Of a DNA stretch of 64,000 bases, positions 12,011 through 24,300 are shown one piece after another. Origin of the DNA: Drechmeria coniospora. Taxonomy: Eukaryota > Ascomycota > Sordariomycetes > Hypocreales > Ophiocordycipitaceae. Made by a program: the position numbers and the translations under genes. Each line of letters starts with the position of its first letter. Position 1 is the first letter of the stretch. The notes below the pieces were generated by a model. That model had not been told where the DNA came from, searched no databases, and worked only from the letters and a program-made list of their open reading frames with translations. The stretch lies in contig NC_054389.1 of the NCBI RefSeq assembly GCF_001625195.1, positions 5,142,520-5,206,519 on the forward strand. Direction: 5' to 3'.

Positions 12011-12058
12011 TTTGCTTGTTTGCTTGCTTGCTTGCCTGCTTGCCTGCTTGCTTGCCTT
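12011..12058. repeat. TTGC tetranucleotide microsatellite
   Basis: An interrupted run of TTGC/CTGC units (TTGCTTGTTTGCTTGCTTG, then CCTGCTTGCCTGCTTGC) spans about 48 bp of intergenic DNA. Confidence 0.85.
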
Positions 12059-15000
12059 TGCTCGCTTGGCCCGTCGTCGTTTGCCGTCTATCTACGACGT
12101 ACTGTAGGTACTGGTACCTAGGAAGCATACTGAACAACAGTACGGAGCACTTTGCGAGTACATGTACAATATTACTTGCTACGATACGGCAAAACGCAAA
12201 GCACTAGCTATTGGCTGGTCGATGACGGGTGTGCACACACTAACCAGGTAGGTCGTAGTTGGCTGAATTAGGTCCAAGGGACCGCCAGGAATTGGTGTTG
12301 GGGACAAGATAGCTTAGTAGTAGCAGCAGCTTTGGCACGGCGAGGAAGCAATGCTGGCTTCCTTGCTTGTCCGATTCCCGACAACCTACGGAGTACTGTA
12401 AGTAAGTATTATTAATAATGTAAGAATTTCTAGCTAGGTAGGTGAAGTACAGTAAGCGAGTACAAGAACACAAGCGTGCTGTAAGTACTTAAGTAGGTAC
12501 GAAGTACGAAGTACGAAGTACGGAGTGCTGCACTCCTAGTTGTACATGTACTGCCAGAAGCCGGGGCCCGCTGTCACAGAATGGCGCAAGGGTGCCACGA
12601 GGTGGAGGTGATGCCAGCAAGAGGGAGAGGCGAGGGTGGTGGATGCGAGAGAAATTGGGCAGCCCGCTCTGGGCACGATCTGCTGCGGCTCGGTTATCCA
12701 CCTCCCACGCCCGGCACTCCTTCGGTACTAGCACAGCAAAGTGCTGTACATGGATACATGTAAACCAGTGTCTAGTACGGAGTACGGAGTACCGACTCCG
12801 TACCTGTAATAAGTATTAATACATGTACAGTAATTGTTCATTGGATGCGCGCCTCGCCGGCCGAGTGCGAGCACGGACAGTTGACACCTGGCACCACCAC
12901 TGCTCTTAGCACTTGTACCTATCGATTACAGTACATTTGCACAAGTACTTGAGTAATTACATTGCATGTGCCTTGTGTGAACGGTACGATGAGTGTCGAG
13001 AATAATTGGGCGCGATATTCTTTACCCTGGAAAATTTATTCCCCCACGACAGCTGCACGTTGTACTTTGTAAACTTGTCTTCACTTCACACCGAACCGCC
13101 ACCGACACAGCACTGTACGTGTGTACCTGCACACCAAGATGAACGGACCATCACGAGTTCTTTAGCACGCACTGTGCATGCATAGACACCGGCTTGGCGG
13201 CACAAGTGCGCTAGTGCAGGTACCTACGAGAACTTGCGGCCATGGACAGACAGGTGGATCAAAATCCTTCCTTCCCCTTGGCCCCCATGCGCCATACTAC
13301 GATAAGTACGGAGTACACTGGAGGGTCCTCTGTCGAGCACATGCAAGTACGTACCTAGTAGTTAGTTGCCCGCCAGCCAGTAGTAACACCTATGTACTTG
13401 TGCTGCATACAGTAAGCAAGTACAAGAACACAACGATGCAAGGCTGGTTGGAACTCGGGGTGCCGAAGCGCGTTGCAGCTGGACCGGCAGAGCGAGAGCG
13501 AGCGTCCAGTGAGCATGCATGCATGGCCCGAGCATCGTGTCCCGAGCGTCGGGCATCGGGCATCGTGCATCATAATTACATTGTGCATCGTACATGGTGC
13601 ATGGTGCCTGGTGCGTCGCGCGTCGCGCGTCGTGCCGTCGTCCCATTCGCTCGCCTCTCGAAGGCGGGAGCTGGCCCTGTGCGTGCATGTAGGCTATCGC
13701 AGCTTCGGTTCGGTCGGCGTTTGCTCCGTACTATTGATTCCGCCGCTTGGCCGTCGCAGACTCGTGATCCCCTCCGCCTTCGGCCTGCGCCGCCGGCAGG
13801 TCTCGTGCGGGGGCCTGCAGGAGGTGGCCTTTGCATCAGGCATCATCGATCGATTCCTCATCCATCAAGCCAAAGTCAAGGGACGACGTCGGCGGCAACG
13901 TCTTCCTTGGCCACAATCCTGCGTCAGGGGTTGCCCCCCCCCTCCCCCGCCAAATCTACGATCACGAGTCCACTGCGACACTCTGCGGCAAGCAAACAAT
14001 GAGCTGTGGAAATGCGTTGATGCCGCCAGGATCCTTTTGAGGGGCACAAGTGGCCCACCGACGCCACCCCTTGCTCGCACGTAAGCGGCACAGCGCTTGT
14101 AATAATACAGTACACCTACTTACATGTGGTCCCAGCACGACTGGCTGCACGCAGTACTACCCCTACTACGCGCATGCGTGTGTGAATGCTAGAACCGTAC
14201 TGAATGTACTCCGTGCAAAGTACTAAGGTACTATGGAATAACTCGTACCTGTATCATGGGAGTGCGTGACAAAGGTACCGGTTGGGTGCATGTACTCGTG
14301 CGTGGACAGCATGCAAGTACTTACCTTCTGTACTCCGCAAGCACATACAACCACTGTACGGAGTACAGCACGTACAAGTTGCCGAGTCCTGCTGCCTGCA
14401 GACCTAATTAGGTACTAGTTACCTACCTAGTAGTACCAAGTCATGAAGGCAAGTCATGAATGACTCTACCTGGTATTACTCCGTACCTGCACGGAGTACT
14501 CGTGCTACAAGTGTCTGCCCTTGCCTACATGTGCTTGTACTCCTAGCCTCTACCTACTACTTAGGTACCTACCAGGTACTAAGGTAAACGAAACACGTTC
14601 AGTTCTTGCGCCGCTCACTATCTTCCCCGCCATCCGAGACATGAGGGAGGAGGGTTGAAGGACGATGCAATATTGCGCCCTCCAAACCGGCCGCCTCTGT
14701 CTCTTCACCTCCACCGAGGTGGGGAAGAATTTAGATGAAGTACGGAGTAGTCGAACACATGTTCTGCGTAGACCGTACTTGTACTCGCACTCGCTACAAG
14801 TGCGCGCACATGGATGAGGTGTCGCCAGCCGTACGGAGTAATACTCATAATAGACCATGCAACAATACCTGGATACATTGTGCTTTCCGCCCATGTCCGC
14901 TCCACCCTACATGTGCAGTACTGCACATGTACTCCGTACGGTTGGTCCGAGTCGCTACTTTGGCACCTGGTAATGTATTCGCAAGTACCCACTGGGACGT

Positions 15001-17341
15001 GGGACGGGGTGCTGACCAGTCAATCTCCGCCTCTTTCTCGTTCGGCCCTGTCGCAAGCCCATCTCACCCTTTTGTCGATAGCTTCCTTCTCATCTTGCCT
15101 CCTTTCGATATCCGTCCCTTTTCACTTCTCGCTGGCGCCCTCTCGGCTCGCCTTTGGTTTTCGTCACCCTTCTTGAGCGGAACCATGGCAATACTTGAGC
15201 CGTCGTGTAAGCTATATATGCACCATACACTTACGCCGCGGGAATGAATCGTCCTTGCGCATGCAGCCGCTGCCAACCAGGCCTGTCCGAGGCCATGCTC
15301 GTTTTTAGGGGCCATCGCAGTGCCGTGTCATCTGGCGGTCCTTCGACCGCGGGGCCAGGCTGATGGTTGATCCGTGCAAGGCGGTCAAGCGACCAGAACT
15401 GCCCGCCCCATCACCCTTCGCCGAATGGGGCGACAGGATACTACAGCCGTCGACGTCCCGCTTTTTGGCATCTTGCATGTCTTGACCAGCCGACGACCCG
15501 TGCGCCACTGGAGCGAGGATCAGGCTCCCGAATCGTGCATGTACGCACGCACAGGTGGTCTTGTTATTCAATGCCCTCGTGTGCTTGGGATGCGGTGGGA
15601 TTCACAAGGCCTTGTCGTCGTCGAATCCACGAACCACTGCACTTGCGGTTCACTCACCGGCTTCGTCGCCTTCGCAGCAGCCGGTCATGGCCAGTAGGCT
15701 CTCGACACCGTCTGCAAGTCGACGTCCTGCGCTGCGTGGCTCCGCGTCTCCAGGCAGCCAAGCTACCAGTCTCCCGAGGTTTCGCACTCGACGGAGCCGT
15801 CTCCCCATCCTCGAGTGCCCATGCCGGCAATGGGAGAGGCGGTGGTCTCAGCAGTCGCTCGAGACTGGCCGCCGAAACCAAGTGGTCCGGGTCCAACTCC
15901 TGACGACGAGGTCATCCGTTTAGTCCAGAGGCCAGCGAGGTGAAGGGTTTGTGCGACGTGCGGAGAACGACGACATCCTCGTGGTCGTGGGCTTGGTTTA
16001 TCGGGCATGCCGCCATGTGCCGAATTTCATGTGTCGGCCTCTCGGAACCCTGACCGTGAATGAATGAATGCAAACGGAGGTATGCCATCGGCAGACGCCG
16101 TGTGATCAACGAATCCCCACGTCCCCGTTCGAGTCGCCTGGCCGTGCTTTGATCCATCCCCTCCATGCACGGATCCCAGCGAGCAGTTTCATCTGGACAC
16201 GAAACAACAATCGGAGATGGATGAAGGAGCGAGGAATGGCATGCGCGGCTCGTTGACGGCCTCGCTGGCGTTGGGTTCGAGCAAGAATCATCACACACCG
16301 CCATGGTGCTATCGTCAACAGAGGCTGGAGGAGAGCCTTCAGCGCCATGTTCCTGGCCTGGAGGTGTCCCCGGGAGCAGTCACAACATGGCCCGTGACGG
16401 CACAGCTCGACACGACAGCACCTTCCACCGATGGATGTATTGCATGGGCCGAATGGTTCGTGGCCCGAGGCACTAACTAGGCGTGTTGCCGTACGTGTAG
16501 GGTAGCGGCTATTAATGCGTGTCCAAGCTAGTGTGCCGGCACCCATTCTTGACGACTGCCGTCGATCATCGTGGCGCCTGGGAAGCTGCGGCATGGCCGA
16601 GTGCCCGCACGACGGGAAACATCTCGGCCGCGGATATGCCGTGCGCTTTCGACTACCGCGCAGTCGTACGCGTACCTTTACGTCGCCCGCCGATACCTCG
16701 AGATGGGCGGCTCACCAGGAGGGTGTGAAGCTTTGTTGGCAGTGGGGACGACGATGGCGGTCCGGCAGAGGCAGTTGTGGCATGTATTACTTACCACCGT
16801 CCTGCTCCGTACAGATGACGACGACTCCCAATGGGTGGTGGGTGGCGCGTCCTTGCTCCGCACTGCACAGTCGGGAAGTGCAAGTAAAAAATTAGTAGGC
16901 TCAGGGTGAGTCTGCGGGTAAACCGGCAGGGGGCAAAACGCACGACTTAGGTACCTAGTACCTACTACAGAGTATTACCTAGTACGCACCTACGTATCCC
17001 GAGGACAAGTCACTTCCGCACCACTACACTGTATGAAGTATGAACCGTAGGTGTACTTGGACTACATGACGACCAGTGCAAGTGCACATGGACTTGCGGA
17101 ATCCTGTGCACGTAGTCAGCGGGACTCGAGCCACTCGCAGGAACGACATCTCTGCCGCTCACTGGCGACAGTGCAAGCGTGCACCAAGAGCAGGTCGGCA
17201 AGTCCGTCGTGCCTAGCTGCTAGCAGTATTGCCACTGGTTGTTGCGGTGCCGGGCAGTGCAGCATGTTAGTACGTGTGTTAGTGCGCCCGTAGTGTGCGC
17301 CGTAGCGGCTTGTCCCCCATAGCTTTTCGACCGCAGCTGCT

Positions 17342-17601
17342 TGAAACGCCAAGAGTGCACGCACAGAAATACTTTGCCCATTTGTTTCCTCGATTGACGA
17401 CAAAGTAAGTAATAGCAAGCAACACTCGCAGCCCGCAGCTACTCCGAGTGGGTTAGTCTAGTCTGCCTGCGTCTGGTGGCCAGCATTCAATCACGGCGGG
17501 AGCGCAGCACCTCCGTACCCAGCTGTCACCACAGCTTGTCAGCCGCGGCGTCATGAAACGCCAAGAGCGTACACGAACGCATTTTGCCTTTGGTTTGCTC
17601 C
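17342..17601. repeat. Imperfect direct repeat pair
   Basis: The segment 17342-17391 recurs at 17553-17601. Both begin TGAAACGCCAAGAG, then have related ACACG/CACGC and TTTGCC parts, and end TTTGTTTCCTC or TTTGGTTTGCTCC. Each is preceded by a GCTTGTC word. The copies are about 210 bp apart and clearly diverged, as in an old local duplication. No coding potential is seen. Confidence 0.6.
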
Positions 17602-18207
17602 GTGCTCCGTGATGCCCACGCGCACCCATGCGCGGCCAGCATCCGGACTTGGCGGCGATGTCGTTTGTGCGGAACTTGATCCTTCCGCCCGGGTCGCACT
17701 CAGCGGCAGAACGATTTGGTCGTACCGTCGACTCGTCATCTTTCAACCAGATGAATCCCGTCATTCTCCATCATCCTCTTCTTGTGTGAATGGCGACGGA
17801 GTCTTGTTGTCCCAAACAAAGTCAGCCTTTGTCTTTTCGTATTCTCTTGATTGTGCCCGTACCCATTCAACCCCTCCCTGCACGGCAAAAGCTGGTCATG
17901 TGCGAACCTTGGGCGATCCGCCAGGGAAGACAGATCTTGGTTCAGATCTGACGTGCTTTCTTCCAGGGTGCTGCCAGTCAGGGTCGTAAGCCACAGAGGC
18001 GCGCGCGGCAACCCTCTCGTGTTAGCGGTTCCGCCTCAGCGCCCCGGCGGCGTAAGATGCACCTAGATCGAGGTCGGTGTACTCCGTGGAAACGCTGAGC
18101 GGAAAGCTGTGGACGCCACGGGCAGCTGGGCACGGTGGCGAGTGCGCTGCGCGGCAGCAGGCCGTACGGCGAAAAGGTGAGCTAGCCAGGGTCGGCCAGA
18201 GAGTCCG

Positions 18208-18296
18208 ATTGGCTGCTGACCGGGAAACCATGCGAGAGTGGAGGAAACGCCGGCCGTCATTGGCCGCTGCCTCTTGTTTCAACCGAATCGGCCAAT
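18208..18296. promoter_or_regulatory. Cluster of three CCAAT boxes
   Basis: ATTGG occurs at 18208-18212 and 18259-18263, and CCAAT at 18292-18296: three CCAAT-box cores in 89 bp. They sit just upstream of a long CT-rich leader (about 18340-18800), the usual fungal promoter layout, and about 0.7 kb upstream of the start codon of the membrane-protein gene at 19008. Binding by the HAP complex is an inference. Confidence 0.5.
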
Positions 18297-19007
18297 GGTA
18301 GGTTGCCGATGGAGGGTGGAAGCGCCCCCCAAGCCCCCTTGCTCCTCGCTCGCCCCATGCATCCCTCATTTCCCCGTCATCATCTGCAGCGGGATCCTCG
18401 AGGTTTTTCTACCTGGCCGTTCCTCTCCCCTTTCCGTCCCTTTCTCGCTCCCCATCTCCTTCATCATCGTTACGATCATCTCGGAGTCGTCTTCGACTGG
18501 CTGTCTCCAGCGTCGCTCTTTCTTTTTCACCTTCGCTCTTTTCTCGACGCTTGCTTTCTTCGCTCCTTCGCCTCCGCACCCTTGGTTCGCTCGGCTCCAT
18601 TCCTTCAGCCGGCGTCCGTCCAGTCGTTCTTCCCTGCCACCAGCTAGCCCGCAGACGCAGTCCGTCTGTATCGCTGCCTCGCCAGCCATTGTTCATTATT
18701 GTTGGACCGCTTGCAGCTGACCACCGTCTGTTGCATCCACCGTCCCGTACGTGCAAGCCCCCCCGCCCTTCTTTTTCCTCTCTTCCTTTTTGCTTGTTTT
18801 ACCCGTCCTGCGACACTGCCTGGTATGGGTTGCTACCGGCGACACTCTCGTCGGCCGCCTCGTCCGCACCCAACGTCCCTTGCGATATATTGACATCGTC
18901 ATGCGTTGCCTCGCTCGAGAGCTTTGCTAATGGGCACCGCAGACGTTCCCTTTTTCATTTCTTACGCAAGGGCCACGTCCAACAACAATACGTTACCGCA
19001 TCATACA

Positions 19008-19694
19008 ATGCCAGCCATGGCTCCCCTCGACAACCACACCGCTTCCATCATGGAGCTCGTCGCCAAAAGTCGCACGCTTCTCTCCCGCACCGCCGAGTCG
19101 ATCGCAGCACCCTTGACATCCGATGCCCTGGCCAACCTGAGGACGAGATCGCTTCGTTCCGTCACGCAGTTCTACACGCGAGCTGTCAACTCGGGCGACA
19201 ATGGTTCCGACAGCTTAATCAACCTCCTGCTCGCCATCCTCGGCCTCGTCTTCCTCTCCCTCGTTCTCGCCACCGCCCTCTACTTTCTCCATCGTCGGCG
19301 CCGCCTCAACCGGCAGCGAATGCAAACTCTGCCGACCTACAAGGAAATGTCGCAGAAGCGAGGCCTCACGCTCTCCCACACCGGCCGCCCGAGCATCGTC
19401 TACATCGGCCGTGATGGCGAGCCGATGCTGCAGAACCCCCGCTCGCCTCCCCACTCGCTCGACAACGTGCCCGAGATTCGCATCACCTTTCCCGACGAGC
19501 AGGATGAGCAAGGCCGACCGAGGAGCGGTCGCGTGCTTGTCGTCCGCGTCGGCGACAACGCCACCGTCGGCCTCGAGCCCATGCGCGAGGAGCCGCTGCC
19601 AGCGTACGAGAAGGACTCCAAAGATCAGTTCCACTCCATCGACATGGACCAGATAGGAGGCTTGAAGGAGAAGGACCGCGCCCTGTTCCAGTAA
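19008..19694 (+). CDS. Single-pass membrane protein with two LPxY motifs
   Basis: One coding exon, 228 aa. The ATG at 19008 (context acaATGcc) is preferred over upstream in-frame ATGs at 18906 and 18930 because these lie inside an apparent 5' UTR intron: TGCTAAT (around 18925) and an acceptor CCGCAG (AG at 18941-18942). Residues 70-94 form one hydrophobic helix (LINLLLAILGLVFLSLVLAT), followed at once by HRRRR, so the positive-inside rule puts the C-terminal 130 residues in the cytosol. The tail has LPTY (108-111) and LPAY (197-200), which resemble WW-domain ligands of Rsp5/Nedd4-type adaptors, and a hydrophilic Asp/Glu/Lys-rich end. No catalytic domain is recognised. The family appears conserved in related fungi but I know no assigned function. 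Confidence 0.75.
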   Translation: MPAMAPLDNHTASIMELVAKSRTLLSRTAESIAAPLTSDALANLRTRSLRSVTQFYTRAVNSGDNGSDSLINLLLAILGLVFLSLVLATALYFLHRRRRLNRQRMQTLPTYKEMSQKRGLTLSHTGRPSIVYIGRDGEPMLQNPRSPPHSLDNVPEIRITFPDEQDEQGRPRSGRVLVVRVGDNATVGLEPMREEPLPAYEKDSKDQFHSIDMDQIGGLKEKDRALFQ

Positions 19695-21307
19695 CGAACC
19701 ATTTCGATTTGGACCGTCCGCCACTCCTCTTCATCAGCCGCTTTTTCATTCTTCATTCACGACAGCATCCGATCTGGCCTCACCATTTGCCGCATCGCTT
19801 TTCTTTACTGGATACTGCAATTGGCAACCTCGTCGCCCTGTGGTTCTTTTCTTTTCTTCTTCTCTTACCCTTCTCTGCACATCCTAGCGGGTTTTGATCA
19901 ACAAGCCGTTTCCCAACCCTTACCACTTCTTCTACCTTTCTTTTTATACTTTTTTCTTTTTCTCTTTACACTCTCCGACCTTGATGACGACATTCAAGAT
20001 AGACGCACCGTTTGTATCCTTTGTACGATTGTCCGACCGGGCCGCACAGCAGCTGTGACGAGTCCAGGACGTTCGCTGGAGGACCGACGCAGTTGGTACA
20101 TGGCAACTACAGCGTTGCATTGGCGGGGAACCGGGCTTCAACGTCCGCTTCCAAACCCGCTCAGCATACCTGTGGCATAGTTGTATATTCGCCAGCGTAT
20201 AAATGTACAATCTTTCTCTACAATATTGATGAAGCTCCCGTGACTGTGACCTCACCTGTGTGCTCCTACGTTCTACAGTTGTCACCTTGCACTCTGCCTT
20301 TGCTCTTGCTTGGCCAATCGAGGATGCATGGCGCCCGAGGTCAAGTGGCTCGACGGTGGGCGAGCGGATTGGTGGCGGCGTGCTCATCTCTTCCAGGCCG
20401 CTTCTGCGATCCAGTCTATACTCCCCGCCAACCAGCCTTGCGAATTGTTGCCGTCCACAGCGGTTGCGTCATTGTTTATCAACACAGCGACCGCCATGAC
20501 AGGCATGCGCCACTTGCACTTCCGAGACACGACCACAGCACCAGGCCGGTCCCAACCACTCAAGTCACCCCGGCGCAAGCCAGGCGTGCGGGAGGCGAGG
20601 AAAGGCATGTCTGACAATATTGCATGAATGACCTGCTCTGTACGGAGTACGGAGCAGACGCCTCATACATTGACAGCACTACTATTACCACCTACGTGCA
20701 TGAGTAAATACATACATGCTGGGCAAGCTGTCATGTAATATTGGCAAATTATTGAACGGGATGAGCGCATAGGTTGGGCGCGTTTGCTGCGTCAACCCTT
20801 CCGCTGCGCTGCAACGTTGTCTACACATTGCCTGCACTCTTGGCGCATCCCGGCACAGCGCACAGCACAAGGTGTACAAGTACATTCATCGCTTCCAGCG
20901 ACTCGGTCGCGTATTCCTCGAGTCCGCCAGCAGTGCCCACCCAATCTGAAAATCGATATACATACGGGGCATACTATCATCCTGCATTTCCTCGCCTGGT
21001 ATGTCTGCACACGCGAACCGTTGATGGGAAATAGATCATGCCTCGTGATAGTGCTCGTGACCCATCCCTCACCTACCCACAGGTTCCTGCAAATAAGGGT
21101 CAGGCATCTCTACGTTGGCAAGCTTGCTGGTCGAGAGGGCGAATGTCTCGCCAATCGCCGCCATCACTGCAGGATATCTTCGGGCCGGTCGGACATTTTC
21201 CCAGCCCGTTTCCTGCGAACCGAGATGATGTGCCCTTGCGGGAGGGATCGGTGTTTCCCTTTCTTCGCCTGCTTGATCGAGCGGTCAAGACTGCCTGCCT
21301 GCCGACA
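19695..21307. other. Intergenic spacer between convergent 3' ends
   Basis: Between the stop codons of the membrane-protein gene and the zinc-cluster regulator. The first about 300 bp is T-rich and probably 3' UTR. Frames at 20012-20627 show no motif. TACGGAGTACGGAG occurs near 20642. No gene is supported. Confidence 0.55.
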
Positions 21308-24300
21308 TCATCCGTAGCTTGATTGGGGTCCAAAGTTGGTCGCTTGACCCGAGGCATTGGAATATTGATCTGCGAAGCCGCCGAGGTAGGGACCCGGCTC
21401 CGGTATCAAGAATCCGGAGCTCGGTCCAGCCTCCTGCTGGTACATGGCAGGGTCGATGCTGCCGTTGACTTGCATCGTCATGGGTATGTCGTTTGGCGGT
21501 GACAGCAGGTTGCCATCTGGGAGCACGCTTGCTAGGCCAAAGACGGTGTTGTTCGCGTCGAACATTCCGGCGACGACCGACTGGTCGAGCGCGGCTGCCT
21601 TGCGGGCTTGAGCCAGCAGGATGGGGATTCCGGGAGTGCCTGCCTCGATGGCAACGCTTCCCAGCTGCGAGTTCGAAAAGGAAGGCGTTCTGCCCGTCAA
21701 CATGGTGGCCGAGCGAAGCCATTGGTCGGCTCCCTGTGTGTCGAGGGCAGAATGCCTGAGCGGGTTCTCCACGGCGCCCGCGGAGCCGGCGGGGTTTCCC
21801 AGCAGCAGCTCCGGCCCGGGAAAGCGACCGTCGCCGGTGGCTCGCAGGGGCGGGAACATCTTCTCGCCGTGTCGCTGCCTGTCGTCCACCTTGTCGGCCT
21901 TGTCAAGCTCAGCGACGAGGGCCTTGCTTTGAGCGAACTGCAGCGCGCGTGCGGGTCAGCATGCTTGATCGGTGCGTGTTGCAGGCGCGAGGCCAGGCGT
22001 CACGGAGAACCTACCGCGTGTTGGGCCATCTTCAAGATGCCGCACCACGGTTCCGTCAAGCGTTGAACGGACCTGATGAGGGAGCGTATGTGCGGCTCGT
22101 CCACCGTCGTGACCCTCCACAAGGGCGCCGTCGTATCCTCCGTGATGTCGTGGTAGAGCTTGTACTTTAGGGTCAGGACGAGGACTCGAATGCAGTTCGT
22201 GGCCAGCTGGATGGTCGAGTAGTCGCCGGCAAGCTCGATCCTGCCGGTGCCCTTCATCTGGTCGACCTCATCCTGCACGGCACCGCAGAAGCGGGCAAAG
22301 GACATGGAGTGGGCGATGGCTTGCTTCTGGGACCGAGAGACGAATGCTTGCGGGAGCTTTCGAATGATCTCGTCCGGGATGCGCTCCTGCTGGCCCGGTA
22401 GGAAGTAACGGTACAAGTCGATGTGGCTCCCAGCAAGATGGCAGTGGAGATAGACGTAGGCCGGGCGCTTCATGGATGCCATGTAGCGCGAAACGCTCTG
22501 GTCGCTGAGACGAATGTCGATGGGAAGGGAGGAGTGGAAGCGAGTGAGCTCATTCTGCAGGCCATTGATGTCGGCCATGATCTTGGAACCATCGACGTGC
22601 AGGAGATTCTGGGCCGAGGCCGAGCAAAGCCTCTTGGTGGTGCTGACAGCCGTTCAGCGGACGTGGGGTGGGGTGCGGAAAGGAAGGCGTCGGAGGGTAC
22701 TCACACCTGGATTCGATGTCGGAGGTCGACGAGGCGGATGAGGGAGGCGTGCAGGCTCGTGCTGTTGGGCGGAAGGGTCGGCTTGTCGTAGAGCATCTCG
22801 GCCACCACCGGCCGGTTCTCTCGGAAGGCGGCCTCGTCGCAGGGCAGAGGGATTCGCATGTTTTCGGCTCGGCAGGAAATGTACTCCTCGTACCCGTCGG
22901 CGAGGACGCGATCGAGGTGGAAGAAATGCCAGACGATGCGGCGAATGGCCTCTTGCTGGGCGAAGTTGCCCTCGGGGGGCGACTGATCCCAGTTGATGCG
23001 GAGGCCGAGTATCAGCCTCGAGGCGCAGCCGAAGCATTGCCAAACCTTTTCGATGGAGCCCTTGAGGAAGTTGAAGGTGATGTTGAAGGCGAAGAGGGGC
23101 AAGAGGTGCTGGGAAAACCGCTGGACGCTCTGGAAAAGGGTCATCTCGATGTGGTCGCTGCACCTTTGGCCGAACTCGCGGCCGGCCTCGGTCGGGTTCA
23201 CGAAGAAGCTGGCGACGGCGCAGATGCCGGCGGCGTAGGCCGGGCTGAGCGAGCCATCCTGTGGACGGAGAGTTAGCCAGTCGGTCGGCCGGCACGGTAG
23301 CCTCGGATGGATAGGCTTCCCACCTCGATCTGCTGGTGCGTGATCTCGGGATGGACGAAGCCCTGGGAGGGCAGCCAGTACATGTTGCGCATGTAGGCGT
23401 CGAGGTGGCGCCAGATGAAATCCTTGCGCGCCATCAAGGCCCTGTTTCGGTCCGTCAGCGATCGGCTCGGACGCGGATTCCGCCTCGTGACCTACTCGGC
23501 GCTTATGGCGGCCGTGTCCATCAGGAGGGCAAAGGCGTTGCCGTTGCCCAGGCCAGCCTCGCCCCCGGGAGCAGTCCCGGCGCCGTTGCCGATGCCCGTG
23601 CTTCCGCTGCCGCTGCCGCTGCCGCTGCTGAGGGTAGGGCTCAGGGCGCCATCGGGATTCCTGGCCGTCGGAGAGTTGGCGGCGCTGGACCTGGCCGACT
23701 GCTGGGTGCGGAGGCTGGCAAATCTCCTCTTGGCCGGCGTGTACTCGCAGCTGAGGTTGCTCAGTTCGCATCTCTTGCACCGGGGCAGGTCGCCGGAGCA
23801 CTTTGTCTTGTGGGAATGGCACTCCCTGCAGGCTCTTTGGGCTCTCCTCCTCAGCGTGCCGGCCTCGGTGTGACTCTGGGACGGTGTCGTTCTCGCGACT
23901 GAGGGCGGGGAAGGGGGACGAGCAAGTCAGCGGAGACGAGACAAGGGATGGGCATCGAGAACGGGAGGAGGTGGTGGTGGGGGGGGGGGGGCAGGCGCAC
24001 TCGAAGAGAGGTCGTCCTCGACGGCAAGGATGAAGCTGCAGGCCAAATCGAGGCGAACGCAGTTGGTGCAGGGCCCGTTGCCGGGATTGCCGGAGCACTT
24101 GACCTGAAGTTTATTCATCCAACGTCAGTCGACACGGACAGATAAGCAGCGATCGAACCGGCCGCTGGGTCGGTCGACGGGCGGGATGGAAGATGCTCCC
24201 TCAACAGCCCAGCTTCGCTCCACGAGCAGACAGGACGGGAGGGTAGGCGGGGACCACGTCGAGGGCCCGGCCGAATCGAGGGGTCGGTCGAATCGAGGGG

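Larger units (their letters stand above)
9586..18207. other. Gene-poor 8.6 kb region
   Basis: No gene here can be supported. The first 1.5 kb is presumably promoter and leader of the Pumilio gene. The rest has scattered open frames on both strands with Arg/Pro/Ser-biased composition, no domains and no splice partners. Between about 12.0 and 14.9 kb the sequence is a GTAC/TACGGAGTA island. It also holds a TTGC microsatellite (12011-12058), a degenerate GCATCGTGCATC-like tract (13511-13640) and an imperfect direct repeat (17342-17391 and 17553-17601). Confidence 0.55.
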
